Program-made: the position numbers and the translations under genes
From: Pirellulaceae bacterium
GTDB taxonomy: Bacteria; Planctomycetota; Planctomycetia; Pirellulales; Pirellulaceae
Length of the DNA: 64,000 nucleotides
Direction of reading: 5' to 3'
Assembly (NCBI GenBank): GCA_019636385.1
Contig: JAHBXT010000002.1
Coordinates: forward strand, 558,001 to 622,000
Notes under the pieces: model-generated
The model's input: the letters and a program-made list of their open reading frames with translations, nothing else
Database searches by the model: none
What the model was told of the DNA's origin: nothing
In this document: piece by piece, positions 27,499 to 37,823 of the stretch
Layout: every line of letters starts with the position of its first letter
Numbering within the stretch: the first letter of the stretch is position 1

Positions 27499-30400
27499 AT
27501 GCTGAATCAATGCCTGAAGAATTCGTTGAACCTAGCACTTCTAGGGCTGTTGCTATTCCCAACAGTAATCGCTGCTCAAGAAGAGCAAGACATAACCTCC
27601 TTGGCGCACCCTGAGGTGGCTGAGCGTCTGAGCTTGACCGACCAGCAACGGGCTGAGGTGCAGAAGATTCTGTTAGAGCGCGCCAATGAGATTGCTGCAG
27701 CTGCTGACGCCAAGGCGGCCGATTCGGTCAAGAGGGAATTTGACTCCCGCCTGCAAAAGCTGCTGACCGCTCAGCAGCTCGAGCGCTGGCAGCAGTCACG
27801 GCCGGCTGAAAAGTTGATGTTTCAATTCCGGGATATGAAATGGGACCAAGTCCTGAATTGGTTTGCCTCTCAACAGGATTTGACTCTGGTGATGGATCGA
27901 ACACCACCTGGCAGTTTCACTTACAGCGACACTCGAGCTTACTCGGCCGCCGAAGCCCTGGATTTGTTGAATAGCGTACTGATGACACGCGGTTTCACGT
28001 TGGTGCGACGTGAACGAATGTTGACGCTAATGGAATTAGGCGATGGATTGCCGATCGAATTGTTACCCAAAATTCGACTCGAACAGTTACCTGAGCGCGG
28101 CAAATTCGAGCTGGTCACGGTTGACTTCTCTCTCGACGGCAGGCCGATCGATTCAGTTTTAGCGGAGGTCAAACCTTATTTGAGCAGCTATGGCCGCGTA
28201 TTGCCGCTGGCGCGTGGCAGTCATCTATTGGTTATAGAGCACGCTGGCAAAATGCAGATGATCAACGAGTTGATATCATCGGTGCCAGTTGCAAAATCGC
28301 CCGATCGACCACCGGCCCCACCATCGCCAGTCTTCGCGTCTTACTCGATTGGCAATCTTGAGGCTAGCCAGACACTGACTGTACTTCGTCAGTTAATTCC
28401 TAGTGAGCACCTGTCGGTAGACCAACGCACAGCGGTCCTGAGCGCTTTTGTAGTTCCCGACCAACATGTAGCGATCAAACGGGCTCTCGATACCATGCAG
28501 GAGAAGCAGTCCGAGCTACCTGCACTCCAGTCAGTGGTTTATCCGTTGACCAGCATGACGGCGGCTGAGTTTCGGACGCAGGTGGCTATTCTTGCTCCAA
28601 ACGTCAAGGTCCTAACCACCAGCCAGCGCGGATTGATCGTTGCTATGCCGTCTGAGCACGGGCTGATTCAGGAGGGACTCGCGGCACTTGGCATTCATCC
28701 AGAGCAAGTCGAGCAAGACACACGTAGCTTTGAGGTTGCCGCAGCTGATGTCGCTTCGCTCGACACAGCGCTACGCAGTTTTCTGCCGGCAGGGCGCGTG
28801 ATTGCCAATCCGCAGGGAAGCTTAATCGTTCGCGGATCGGCTGCAGAGTTAGCCAGCGCAGAAGAGATTGTCCAGGCCTGGAAACGTTCCACTGAAAAGC
28901 GACAGCTCAGATTGCAAGTCTGGAGTTTGCAGCGCCCGGCAGATTCCGAGTGGCTAGCGACAACATCGCAGCTGGTGCCTGGCGGCAAATTGTGGCTAGC
29001 CCAGGAAGCAACACGTTTGTTGATGTTGGGCAGTGAAGAAGATATTCGGACCGTCGAATCGTCACTTCCGGCACTGAATGAGCTATTGCCTGAGTCCAGC
29101 GAAAGGAAGCTGCATATCTATTCGCTGACCAAGCAACAAATGCTGCGCCGATCGACTCTCGGCCGATTGCCCAAAGAACTCTCGGGCATGACCGTGGCTG
29201 ACGGGGGGCAAGCGTCAGAATTATTCGTGTGGGGAACAGCCAAAGAGCATGCCGCGTTTGCGGACTATTTGCAGCAGCTTGATCAATCGCCACCACCCGC
29301 CCAAGTGCGATCGCCTCACGTTTACCCGTTGGCCATGCACGATACGGCTACAGCCATGCAACTGCTGACAGCTGAGTTTCCGGCTGCCGGATTCAATCTT
29401 AGTCCCACTGGTCGACAGCTTGTTTGCGTTGCGGAAGAGGAATTACACGAACGGATTCGTGCTCGGGTCGAACAAATGAATCAGCAATTGCCGCCGCGCG
29501 AAGAGGCGGTGTTGGAAACGTACGATGTACCGGGTATGACTGCAGTGGCCTTGCAACAGGCCCTTACCAGTGCGACGGCCACCAGTACCGTGCAGTTGGA
29601 TGTTCAGCGCGAGCGACTGCTGATCTGGGCCACGCCAGACATCCATGAACGTATCGCGGCCATGGTGAAAACGTTGAGTGAACGCCCTGACGCTGACCGG
29701 CAAAAGATTGTCGTGGTCTATCCGCTGACCAGCGCTCTGGCCAGTAACGTCAAATTGGTGCTTGATCAGCTGGGGCTAAGCGCAACGGTGGTGGCAGATG
29801 ACAAGCTCCGGCAACTGGCCGTCACCGGGACTATTGCCGATCATGGCATTTTGCAGTCGGTGATTGCGCAGATCGACCGGCAGTCTGCGACCAGCCCCCA
29901 GCCGCTAGTGCGCAGCTATGATGTCAAGTCATTTCAAGCTGCACAATTGTTGACGACACTGCAGCCCCTGTGGCCCAACCTGAAGATGTCCGTCGATTCA
30001 ACGGCCAATCGCTTGATTGCTTCGGGATCATCCGCTGAACTGGATCAAGTTGGCAAGTCGCTTGAACAACTGCTGCACACGCCGGCCGCAACGCCGGATA
30101 TTATTCGCACGTATGCGGTGCCACAGGGCGAAATGAATTCCTTGCCCGCGACTTTGAAGCAGATTGCACCGCACGCCACCATCAGTAGCGATCCGCTTTC
30201 CAGAACGGTTACAGTAGCCGCTGATGAATCGCAACACGCGCGCGTTCGGCAGGCCCTAGAGCAACTCACCCTGGCAGCCAGCAGTTCCAAGCAGGCGACT
30301 ACTTATTCTGTCAAACCTTCGCAACTAACGGCCGTGCAGAACACCTTGTTGTCACTGTTCCCAGGAATCAGTCTAGCTGGTGACGCGACTACTGGACAAG

Positions 30401-33207
30401 TAATCGTCGTCGCTGGGCAACCCATACATCAAGAAATTGGCAAGGTTGTGGAAATGTTAGCCACGGGTGCGGGAGGTGCTGAACGGACGGTGCAAGCCTT
30501 TCCGCTGGACGAGCATCGTTCGGAGGCCGCCAGCTTTCTAGCGACGCTTCAAACACTCGTCCCGTCGCCTGTTCGTCTATCGTTGAGCCCTCAATCGGGA
30601 GCAATCTTGGCGGTTGGTACACCGGAGGAGTTAGCTGAGATTGCCCGACAAGTTGATTCGCTGAAGCAACAACTGCCCGCCGGAGAACTGCCGCAGCCCA
30701 GCGTATTCAAATTGCAGCACGCCAACACCGCTACCACGCTAGCCATGTTACAAGCCTTGTTTCCCAAAGCAACTCTTGCTCAGGACGCAACTACGCAAAC
30801 CATAGCTGTCACGGCAACTCCGATGGATCGTCAGAAAATCGAGGAGTTTCTGAAGCTCTTCGATACTCCGCGTGAGAACGGCCAAATCTATCAGGTCTAC
30901 CGCGTGGAAAGTGGCGGTGGAACGGCGCTGGCCAGTGCTCTAACGGCACTATTTCCCGATGCGCGCTTCTTCCCGGATCGCGAAGGCAATGCGGTGTTGG
31001 CGGTGGCGACTCACATACAGCACGCGCGGATTCAACCGATGATTGACCAACTGGCAAAAGCTGCACCACCGTCATCGACACGAGTTTTTCCACTGCAGCG
31101 AGGTAACGCGCAGTCATTGCGTGCCGCAGTACTTGAATGGAATCGCAATGTCAAAGTGTCAGCTGATGTGGCATCCAATACTCTGATTGTTTCTGCAACG
31201 GACGACGAGCTGAAGCGAATCGAGCAGATTGTTGCCGATGTTGACGGGTCGGCCAGCGATCAGCAGGTAACGCGATTCTATGTGCTGCAATCAGCCAATC
31301 CGACGGTGTTGGCGGGGGCTTTGCAAGTCAATTTTCCCAAAGCCACTGTGGCTGGCGACACTACTAGTGGCGGTGTGTTTGTTACAGCCAGCCTAGAGCA
31401 GCACGAGCAGATACGCGCGCTCGTAGAACAACTAAATGAACAGCCCGGACGCTTAGCGGCTTTGCGAACATTTATAGTCGAACATGTGCCACCACCGGCT
31501 GTTGCAAAAGCGCTGACCGAGACGTTGGGGCGACGAGGTACAGCCAGTGTGTCATTTAACGAAGATACTCAGTCGGTCTTTGTCGTCGGCATGCGCGAAG
31601 ACTTGAAGATGGCCGAAGAGCTAGTGCGAATGGTGGATGTGCCCGGGCAAAACCGCGAGCCGCGACAGTTGCAAGTGTTTTCAGTCGATGGACTGGATGG
31701 TCGCTCGGTGATGGAGTCGCTGGAAGCGGTCTTTCGCGATGACCCCCAGCGTCTGGAAATGCGTCATGACTATACGGCTGGCCGGCTCTATGTGTTCGGC
31801 AATGAACACCAACTGTCCCGCGCCGAACAAGTGATCAAGAGTCTTGCGCCCCTGCCCCGAACGTTGCAGGTTATTGCGCTGGGTGACTTAGATCCGATCG
31901 TGACCAAAGAGGCGGTTGACACGCTGTTTACCGATACGCCCTACAGTCGTACTCCCTTAGTCACAGTCGACGCGGACCAACAACGTCTGCTGATCAAGGC
32001 AACCGAGGCACAGCACGAACAAATTCGCTCGTTGCTGAGGCAGATGACAGGAGCTGCGACCGCCAATGACGATCGTGGTCCGGCCGCAGGTCCGATGGAA
32101 ACTGGGCACAGCCATGTCAGAGTGCTTCCCATGCCTCGCGGTTCGCAGCGAATTTTGGAGCAATTGCAACAGATATGGCCGACATTGCGCACCAATCCGT
32201 TGCGAATCGTTTCGCCCGAGACTCTGTCGGCGCCTGCTAGCGATGAAGGGGCTGCTTTTCAAGGGCTGGATGGCAATCTGCAAGTTGCAGCAAAGGACGC
32301 ACTGCATCAAATTCACAGAAAAATGGACACAGCCAAGGTTCGGTCCTCAACGATTCGGCTAGTAAATACTATTCAGGAGTCAGAGGAGCAACCTTCTGGC
32401 CAGGCAGCTGCTCAGTCCGGCGCCCCTGAGGCAAACGCAGCGCCTGTTGTTATAGTGACTGGAGAACAGCAATGGTTGCTCGCCTCAGAAGACCCGCTCG
32501 CCGTCGCCGAACTTGAGCGGGTACTAAAAGCGATTCGCAATCCGAAAGCCGAACCTTTGGTATCGACCGGCAGCTATTCGCTGTACCTCCTACAACGCGC
32601 CAATGCCGTCGATATGCAAACGCTGCTACTGGATTTATTGCGTTCCAGTGACGGACGGTCCTCACGAAGCAGTTCGAGCGACTTGTATAGGCGAATCAAG
32701 ATTGTCGCCGACGCCCGTACCAATTCACTGGTCGTTTCAGGCTCTGCCGCCGAGCGCAAAGTCGTCGAAGAGTTAATTGGTGTCCTGGACTCGGAAGACT
32801 TGATGGGAGGATTACAGCAGATGGTACCAGTGGTACTGGAGCTATCAAGTGCCACCGCCAATCAGGTCCTCAACATTCTGCGCGATATCTATCGCTCGCA
32901 ATTGGCAACCAGCGGTTCCAGACGTCCCATTGCGATTCCCGAAGGAGTATCTGCTGATGTTGCCACGCTACTGCAGCAGCTCAATGCTCAATCGGCCAGC
33001 CCCTTGCTGACCATCACAGCCGACGAAACCACGAATTCGTTGATTGTGCGTGCGCCACCTGACTTGTCACAGGAAATCCAGGCATTCGTCGGTTCCCTAG
33101 ATCAGAGGACCGCTGACACGCCATCGCGACGCGTCGAACTGATTCGCCTACACTCAACCAATGCCAAGACGCTGGAGCAGGCTCTCAAGCGGCTATTGAC
33201 GAAGTAG
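27499..33207 (+). CDS. Giant exported protein of ~23 secretin-N-like repeats, no pore domain
   Basis: A 1902-residue protein. An upstream ATG at 27415 exists, but the ATG at 27499 begins a clear signal peptide (NLALLGLLLFPTVIAAQ). After a short helical region comes an STN/N0-like module (FQFRDMKWDQVLNWFASQQ). Then about 22-23 tandem units of 70-85 residues follow, each of the pattern hxVYPL....A..L...L...FP...h..D..T..hhV.A....H..I...h..L. This is the N1-type fold of secretins (GspD/PilQ; 'short domain' family). The C-terminal secretin beta-barrel is absent: the protein ends in the first helix of a further, incomplete unit. It may form a periplasmic scaffold or ring; the function is unknown. 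Confidence 0.75.
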   Translation: MLNQCLKNSLNLALLGLLLFPTVIAAQEEQDITSLAHPEVAERLSLTDQQRAEVQKILLERANEIAAAADAKAADSVKREFDSRLQKLLTAQQLERWQQSRPAEKLMFQFRDMKWDQVLNWFASQQDLTLVMDRTPPGSFTYSDTRAYSAAEALDLLNSVLMTRGFTLVRRERMLTLMELGDGLPIELLPKIRLEQLPERGKFELVTVDFSLDGRPIDSVLAEVKPYLSSYGRVLPLARGSHLLVIEHAGKMQMINELISSVPVAKSPDRPPAPPSPVFASYSIGNLEASQTLTVLRQLIPSEHLSVDQRTAVLSAFVVPDQHVAIKRALDTMQEKQSELPALQSVVYPLTSMTAAEFRTQVAILAPNVKVLTTSQRGLIVAMPSEHGLIQEGLAALGIHPEQVEQDTRSFEVAAADVASLDTALRSFLPAGRVIANPQGSLIVRGSAAELASAEEIVQAWKRSTEKRQLRLQVWSLQRPADSEWLATTSQLVPGGKLWLAQEATRLLMLGSEEDIRTVESSLPALNELLPESSERKLHIYSLTKQQMLRRSTLGRLPKELSGMTVADGGQASELFVWGTAKEHAAFADYLQQLDQSPPPAQVRSPHVYPLAMHDTATAMQLLTAEFPAAGFNLSPTGRQLVCVAEEELHERIRARVEQMNQQLPPREEAVLETYDVPGMTAVALQQALTSATATSTVQLDVQRERLLIWATPDIHERIAAMVKTLSERPDADRQKIVVVYPLTSALASNVKLVLDQLGLSATVVADDKLRQLAVTGTIADHGILQSVIAQIDRQSATSPQPLVRSYDVKSFQAAQLLTTLQPLWPNLKMSVDSTANRLIASGSSAELDQVGKSLEQLLHTPAATPDIIRTYAVPQGEMNSLPATLKQIAPHATISSDPLSRTVTVAADESQHARVRQALEQLTLAASSSKQATTYSVKPSQLTAVQNTLLSLFPGISLAGDATTGQVIVVAGQPIHQEIGKVVEMLATGAGGAERTVQAFPLDEHRSEAASFLATLQTLVPSPVRLSLSPQSGAILAVGTPEELAEIARQVDSLKQQLPAGELPQPSVFKLQHANTATTLAMLQALFPKATLAQDATTQTIAVTATPMDRQKIEEFLKLFDTPRENGQIYQVYRVESGGGTALASALTALFPDARFFPDREGNAVLAVATHIQHARIQPMIDQLAKAAPPSSTRVFPLQRGNAQSLRAAVLEWNRNVKVSADVASNTLIVSATDDELKRIEQIVADVDGSASDQQVTRFYVLQSANPTVLAGALQVNFPKATVAGDTTSGGVFVTASLEQHEQIRALVEQLNEQPGRLAALRTFIVEHVPPPAVAKALTETLGRRGTASVSFNEDTQSVFVVGMREDLKMAEELVRMVDVPGQNREPRQLQVFSVDGLDGRSVMESLEAVFRDDPQRLEMRHDYTAGRLYVFGNEHQLSRAEQVIKSLAPLPRTLQVIALGDLDPIVTKEAVDTLFTDTPYSRTPLVTVDADQQRLLIKATEAQHEQIRSLLRQMTGAATANDDRGPAAGPMETGHSHVRVLPMPRGSQRILEQLQQIWPTLRTNPLRIVSPETLSAPASDEGAAFQGLDGNLQVAAKDALHQIHRKMDTAKVRSSTIRLVNTIQESEEQPSGQAAAQSGAPEANAAPVVIVTGEQQWLLASEDPLAVAELERVLKAIRNPKAEPLVSTGSYSLYLLQRANAVDMQTLLLDLLRSSDGRSSRSSSSDLYRRIKIVADARTNSLVVSGSAAERKVVEELIGVLDSEDLMGGLQQMVPVVLELSSATANQVLNILRDIYRSQLATSGSRRPIAIPEGVSADVATLLQQLNAQSASPLLTITADETTNSLIVRAPPDLSQEIQAFVGSLDQRTADTPSRRVELIRLHSTNAKTLEQALKRLLTK

Positions 33208-33338
33208 CCTTTGCCCGGATTTTGCAGCGGCACAGGCGTCAACGGTACTGTCGCAAAGCTGGTGATTGAGGTTACAATCCTCGTTCCGCAGGTATGAGCC
33301 TGCGACGTACTCGATCTTGCAAAGGAACATGGGAATTC

Positions 33339-33677
33339 ATGTCAACGATCAGCGAGCGCTATAACGCTGCCGAAAAACTAAAGGACGAGGGAAAATCGCA
33401 AGAGGCCATCGCGGCGCTCCGAGATATTCTAAACGATGACCCACATCACGTCCTCAGTCATTTGACCCTCTGCCGATTGTATACGTTGGCTGGTGAATTT
33501 CAGCAAGCCATCGAGCATGGTCGGAAGGCGTGCGAACTAGAGCCGAACGAGCCGTTTAATTTTACAGCTCTCAGCTTGACATTTCAGCGGACGTATGCCG
33601 GGACCCGCGACACGCAATTTATACAGCTAGCCGAAGATGCCATGGCCGAATCTCGCCGCTTGGAATCCCTCCGGTAA
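33339..33677 (+). CDS. Small TPR protein
   Basis: A 112-residue soluble protein made of about three tetratricopeptide units (ERYNAAEKLKDEGKSQEAIAAL, HHVLSHLTLCRLYTLAGEFQQAIEHG, then a degenerate third). No signal peptide is seen. The ATG at 33339 is preferred over the upstream 33294 because AAGGA lies about 10 nt before it and the TPR begins immediately. It probably acts as a small protein-protein interaction adaptor; no partner can be inferred. The gene is convergent with tmk. Confidence 0.75.
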   Translation: MSTISERYNAAEKLKDEGKSQEAIAALRDILNDDPHHVLSHLTLCRLYTLAGEFQQAIEHGRKACELEPNEPFNFTALSLTFQRTYAGTRDTQFIQLAEDAMAESRRLESLR

Positions 33678-33847
33678 TGGCCAGAGCGCCCAGCTGCATG
33701 GCACGATGGGCTGCATACACAATGCGCCGCATGACCGAGAGACAAGGTAGCCGCTTGTGATTAGGCCGCGTACTGTAACGTGTTGCGCACGGCGCTGCCA
33801 AGCTACGGTCCGTAAAGCGCAGTAGCGATATGTATTTAGCGAGATAT

Positions 33848-34486
33848 TCAGCGCGGGGCGTCGCTGGAGCGCAATAGCAGTTGATGAGCAATCGCATCTG
33901 TAATCTGCAGGTGAATAGCTTCGATGGACTGAGTCGCATCGACTACCATCAGTTGTTTGCTCAGTCGTTTGCCCTGTTGCAAGAATCCGTCGCGAACGCG
34001 CTGCATGTATTCTAGGCCCCGACTTTCAAGGCGGTCGGGACGACCCTTTAGGCGACTTCGCGCCAGTACCGGATCCAAATCGAGTAGGAAGGTCAGGTCA
34101 GGCGTGACACCGCCAGTGGCAATCTCTCCGACATCCCAGATGTGTTGCGGCTCCAGTCCGCCGCCACAGCCTTGATAGACCACATTTGCCAGTAGAAAGC
34201 GGTCGCAAACAACGCTGCGACCGCTTGCCAAGGCGGGCTGGATCACCTCTTGAATCAATTGGGCGCGACTGGACATGTACAGCAGCATCTCGGCCATAGT
34301 CGTCATCGGAATTTCGAGGCGATGCAGCAATATCTCTCGGAGGCTTTCGCCAAGTTTCGTACCGCCTGGATCGCGCAAGGTGATGGTGGGCTGACCCTGC
34401 CTCTCAAGCCAGTCGGCTAACAGCCGGCACTGGGTCGACTTACCACAGCCATCAATGCCGTCGATCGAAATGAAGTATGCTGACAT
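33848..34486 (-). CDS. tmk: Thymidylate kinase
   Basis: Cytosolic kinase converting dTMP to dTDP for DNA synthesis. The P-loop DGIDGCGKST is at residues 8-17; VCDRFLLANVVYQG carries the conserved DR motif, and RLKGRPDRLES is the LID region. The frame opens at 34552, but the ATG at 34486 gives the standard N-terminus (AYFISIDGIDG) and 212 residues, the usual family length. It is divergent from the TIM-barrel gene. Confidence 0.94.
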   Translation of the reverse strand: MSAYFISIDGIDGCGKSTQCRLLADWLERQGQPTITLRDPGGTKLGESLREILLHRLEIPMTTMAEMLLYMSSRAQLIQEVIQPALASGRSVVCDRFLLANVVYQGCGGGLEPQHIWDVGEIATGGVTPDLTFLLDLDPVLARSRLKGRPDRLESRGLEYMQRVRDGFLQQGKRLSKQLMVVDATQSIEAIHLQITDAIAHQLLLRSSDAPR

Positions 34487-34766
34487 GGTCCGCGCAAGAA
34501 TGTGAGCGTTAGAGGTTTTGATGGCAGTCAAAATATCACGCGTGATCGTCATGAGCTAGGGGTGAATTGAATTCCAGTGCAAACAGGCCGCCGCGTGCTA
34601 GCATAGAAGGAATCTTGAAAGTCGCAGTTTACAATTTCGCTCGTCTACTTCACAATACTCAGCCTCAATGCCGTGAGTGACGAGCGTTTGACAATGCAAT
34701 AAGATTAGTCTGCGAGTGGGACATGAAGTTCACAAGCCGCAGGCTTAGGCGATTCAACCAGAATGG

Positions 34767-35585
34767 ATGTTTAGGATGTTGCAGCTTTCGGTCAATGAAC
34801 TGTCGACGATGAAATGGAATTTCGAAGAAGATGTTGTTCACTACCATGAAGCGGGATTCTCGACAATCGGCATCTGGTATCCCAAGTTGGCTCGCTACGG
34901 AGAAGAGAAAGGCAGTGAGTTGCTGCAGGAGTACGGTTTCTCGATTTCCTCGTTGTCTTACGTGAGCGGGTTCACCGGACACTGTGGGGTTACCTATCGA
35001 CAGAGTATTCTAGAAGCCTTGGATGTTATCCAGCTGGCTGCCGATATCGGTGCTCCCACAGTTGTGCTTGTGGCTGGTAGCCGCAACGGCCACACGCGCA
35101 ATCATGCGCTGCGAATCCTACGTTCCGCTCTCCATGTTTTAGCCGAAGCAGCTCAGGCTGTGGGAGTTCAATTGGCTCTCGAGCCGACACACTTGGGCTG
35201 TTCGAGCGATTCGTATCTAAACACAATTCCACAATGCCTGGATGTGATCGCTGAAATCGGTAGTCCGAACCTTGGACTTAATATAGATATTTATCATGTG
35301 GCGCATGACTCGTCGCTATGGCAGTGGATGAAAGCCGCCGCCTCGTTAGTTCGATTAGTGCAACTGGGCGATGCCAAGTCTGCTCCTGTCGGACAACAGA
35401 ATCGCTGCCCGTTAGGCGATGGTCACTTGCCGCTGCTAGAACTGATTGATCTCTTTCAAAGCAGTCGTTATGGCGGCTACTACGAAATTGAACTCCAAGG
35501 CGAAGGTGTCCAGCACCTGGAGTATATGCAACTGCTGGATCATTCCCATCAAACGGCTCGCCAGTGGCAGTTGCAACTGGCCTAG
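34767..35585 (+). CDS. Sugar isomerase/epimerase-like TIM barrel
   Basis: A 272-residue member of the xylose isomerase-like/AP-endonuclease-2 superfamily. The metal-binding residues expected at barrel strand ends are visible in LALEPTH, GLNIDIYH, QLGDAK and YYEIELQGEG. Members isomerise or epimerise sugars or hydroxypyruvate in the cytosol. It ends 100 nt from the end of the convergent microcompartment operon, so a role in sugar catabolism is tempting but unproven. The start could also be Met4. The exact substrate cannot be read from the sequence. Confidence 0.8.
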   Translation: MFRMLQLSVNELSTMKWNFEEDVVHYHEAGFSTIGIWYPKLARYGEEKGSELLQEYGFSISSLSYVSGFTGHCGVTYRQSILEALDVIQLAADIGAPTVVLVAGSRNGHTRNHALRILRSALHVLAEAAQAVGVQLALEPTHLGCSSDSYLNTIPQCLDVIAEIGSPNLGLNIDIYHVAHDSSLWQWMKAAASLVRLVQLGDAKSAPVGQQNRCPLGDGHLPLLELIDLFQSSRYGGYYEIELQGEGVQHLEYMQLLDHSHQTARQWQLQLA

Positions 35586-35686
35586 GCTGCGCGGTCGATA
35601 AGAGTAGACCAGTCGCCACTGTCCCCGACGGTGAACTCCAGTTAGTCCACGGTCTGGTGCCGCAAAATATTATGATTCTGCTCGTC

Positions 35687-36631
35687 TTAAACGGCACTGA
35701 CCCGCTTCATGACGCTCTCGAGTGTCGGTCGCAGTGCCGCAGCGCTACCGCGAAGTCCCTGCAACTCTTTGGGCCACAGTTCTATTTCCAGACGCTGCTT
35801 GACACCACACCGGCTGACAATTGTCGGAACCGACAGGGCTACGTCGCGAATTCCATAACATCCAGTTTGCACACTGCTGACCGGCAGAATGCGGTGCTGG
35901 TCTAACAAGATCGACTCAATAACGTCGCGAATGGCGATTCCCACAGCAAATCCTGCACCACCTTTGCGCGACAATACTTCGGCACCAGATTGTTTGGTGC
36001 GCGCAAATATCTGATTTGCCAAATTCAGATTCCAGCCAGGATACTTGTCAAGCGGCAACCCACCCACGGCAGCGCTTGACCAAATCGGCACCATGCTGTC
36101 TCCGTGCTCACCCAGAATCAAGGCTCGAGTCTGCGTGGCTGGTGCCGCAATCTGCTGCGCGATCAAGCTGCAAAAACGAATCGTATCAAGCTGCGTCCCA
36201 AGCCCCATGACATGATCATTAGGTATGCCCAGCATTTTTGCCGCTACGTAAGTCAAGATGTCCACTGGATTGCTGACCACCAGGACTTTGGCGGATTCTT
36301 TGATTCCGGCTGCTTTGACTTGGCGGAGGATATCGACAAATAGGTCGGTGTTGCGATTGATCAGGTCCAGGCGCGACTCGTCGGGCTTGCGTCGCAAGCC
36401 AGCGGTGATGCAGATCACGTCACTGGATGGAATGTGTTCGTACGAGCCCGCAACCAAAACCTGGTCCGCCACGCTCGGCGAACCGTGTTGCAGGTCCAGC
36501 GCCTGACCCTCGGCCAGAGCTTGATTGACATCCAACAGTGCGATTTCGTGGGCAATGCCGCCGCACTGCAAGGCAAAAGCAGCACAACTGCCTACCAATC
36601 CACCTCCACCGATAATGCTTACTTTAGTCAT
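35687..36631 (-). CDS. Lactate/malate dehydrogenase family enzyme of the BMC operon
   Basis: A 314-residue NAD-dependent 2-hydroxyacid dehydrogenase. The Rossmann loop GGGGLVGS is at residues 8-15, the catalytic pair D149/R152 in GLGTQLDTIRF, and catalytic H176 in GEHGDSM. The substrate-specificity position (102 in LDH numbering, just before KP) is R81 in TAGLRRKPDESR. Arg there is the malate dehydrogenase choice; lactate dehydrogenases have Gln. No encapsulation-type helix is seen at either end. It is the last gene of the minus-strand microcompartment operon, 215 nt after the aldolase. It may oxidise lactate made by the pathway or balance NADH; the substrate is uncertain. Confidence 0.85.
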   Translation of the reverse strand: MTKVSIIGGGGLVGSCAAFALQCGGIAHEIALLDVNQALAEGQALDLQHGSPSVADQVLVAGSYEHIPSSDVICITAGLRRKPDESRLDLINRNTDLFVDILRQVKAAGIKESAKVLVVSNPVDILTYVAAKMLGIPNDHVMGLGTQLDTIRFCSLIAQQIAAPATQTRALILGEHGDSMVPIWSSAAVGGLPLDKYPGWNLNLANQIFARTKQSGAEVLSRKGGAGFAVGIAIRDVIESILLDQHRILPVSSVQTGCYGIRDVALSVPTIVSRCGVKQRLEIELWPKELQGLRGSAAALRPTLESVMKRVSAV

Positions 36632-36846
36632 GTGTGTTTCGTTCTGTTAAGGGCCCATGAGTTTGTAAATGTTCAGGCCACGCTCCCCAGGGCGAAGTTG
36701 CTGGCCGGCATGGAACTGGAGTCGACCACATTTGAAGTGATTTGGGCTCACTGCACGTGTTTTGGAGTGTAACACGCAGTCGGCACCAGCTTCGCTTGCG
36801 TCACTTTAGGCACCACTGCCTGTTCATTCGTATTCTGCACCGCCCT

Positions 36847-37770
36847 TCAACTGCGGGCGGCTAGCTGGGTCATCACCAAATCGGTAATCATTTTCACCAG
36901 TCGCTCCTCATCCAGCCCTGTGGAGCCTGAGACCGCAGCCGCAGCGGACTTGGCTGAAGACGAGCTGCCGGTGCTGGGCGTTGCTGCTGCGCCGCTGGGG
37001 GCTTGGGCCGGCATCGGCGGTGGAGCGTCGAAGGCTCGCCGTTGCACGCCAGCCGATTGCCAACTATCACGAAAGATATCGTTGGCGCAAATGTCGCAGT
37101 TCTTGTACTCTTCGGTCAGCCGCGGATCGGCGAAACCCCATTTATTCTTCAGTTCCAGCAACTCTTGGCTCTTTTGCTGGTCCAAGTAACTGACATGGCC
37201 CAATTGACGAGCCAGCATCAAGATCCGGCAATAGGCGTCTAGAATTTCCGTCCACCAGTAGGCCTTCTCCACGTCTTCACCAAAGCTGACTGTGCCATGG
37301 TTGGCCAAGATCATGACGTTGCATTTGTTTACGAACGGAATGATCGTGTCGGCAAATGCTTGTCCGCCCGGTGTTTCGTATTTGGTGATTGGTACATCTC
37401 CCAAGAATACTTCCACTTCCGGTAACACACACTGCGGAATCGGTTCGCGGGCTACTGCAAACGCTGTGGCATGTGGCGGATGACAGTGGACCACCGATTT
37501 AATGTCTGTCCGCTGGCGATATATTTCCAGATGCAAAAGCGCTTCGCTGCTGCGCTTCTTGCGGCCAGCCAACTGCTTGCCGGTCATGTCGATCAGGCAG
37601 ATATCGTCGGGCTTCAGATATCCCTTGGATTGCATGGTCGGCGTGCATAACACTTCGTTCTCGCCGATGCGCACCGAAATGTTACCATCGTTGGCGGCCG
37701 CAAATCCCTTGTTGTAGATGCGGCTGCCAATTTCGCAGATGTCCTGTTTAATCTTATGGCTGTTGAGCAT
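36847..37770 (-). CDS. Class II aldolase (fuculose/rhamnulose-1-phosphate type) with C-terminal encapsulation peptide
   Basis: A 307-residue zinc aldolase of the AraD/FucA family. E76 (SSEALLHLE), H95/H97 (VVHCHPPHA) and H158 (ANHGTV) are the acid and metal ligands. It would cleave L-fuculose- or L-rhamnulose-1-phosphate to DHAP and L-lactaldehyde. The catalytic domain ends near residue 245. A Pro/Ala/Ser-rich linker (about 248-283) follows, then an amphipathic helix (GLDEERLVKMITDLVMTQL), the architecture of a BMC encapsulation peptide. Planctomycete BMC aldolases are reported to have this C-terminal extension. It is the signature enzyme of the locus and sits 53 nt after a BMC-P gene. Confidence 0.92.
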   Translation of the reverse strand: MLNSHKIKQDICEIGSRIYNKGFAAANDGNISVRIGENEVLCTPTMQSKGYLKPDDICLIDMTGKQLAGRKKRSSEALLHLEIYRQRTDIKSVVHCHPPHATAFAVAREPIPQCVLPEVEVFLGDVPITKYETPGGQAFADTIIPFVNKCNVMILANHGTVSFGEDVEKAYWWTEILDAYCRILMLARQLGHVSYLDQQKSQELLELKNKWGFADPRLTEEYKNCDICANDIFRDSWQSAGVQRRAFDAPPPMPAQAPSGAAATPSTGSSSSAKSAAAAVSGSTGLDEERLVKMITDLVMTQLAARS

Positions 37771-37823
37771 GATTGTGCTTTAGTTAACTGTGAATTGAAT
37801 TTGCCAGGGAATGAAAGGATGTA

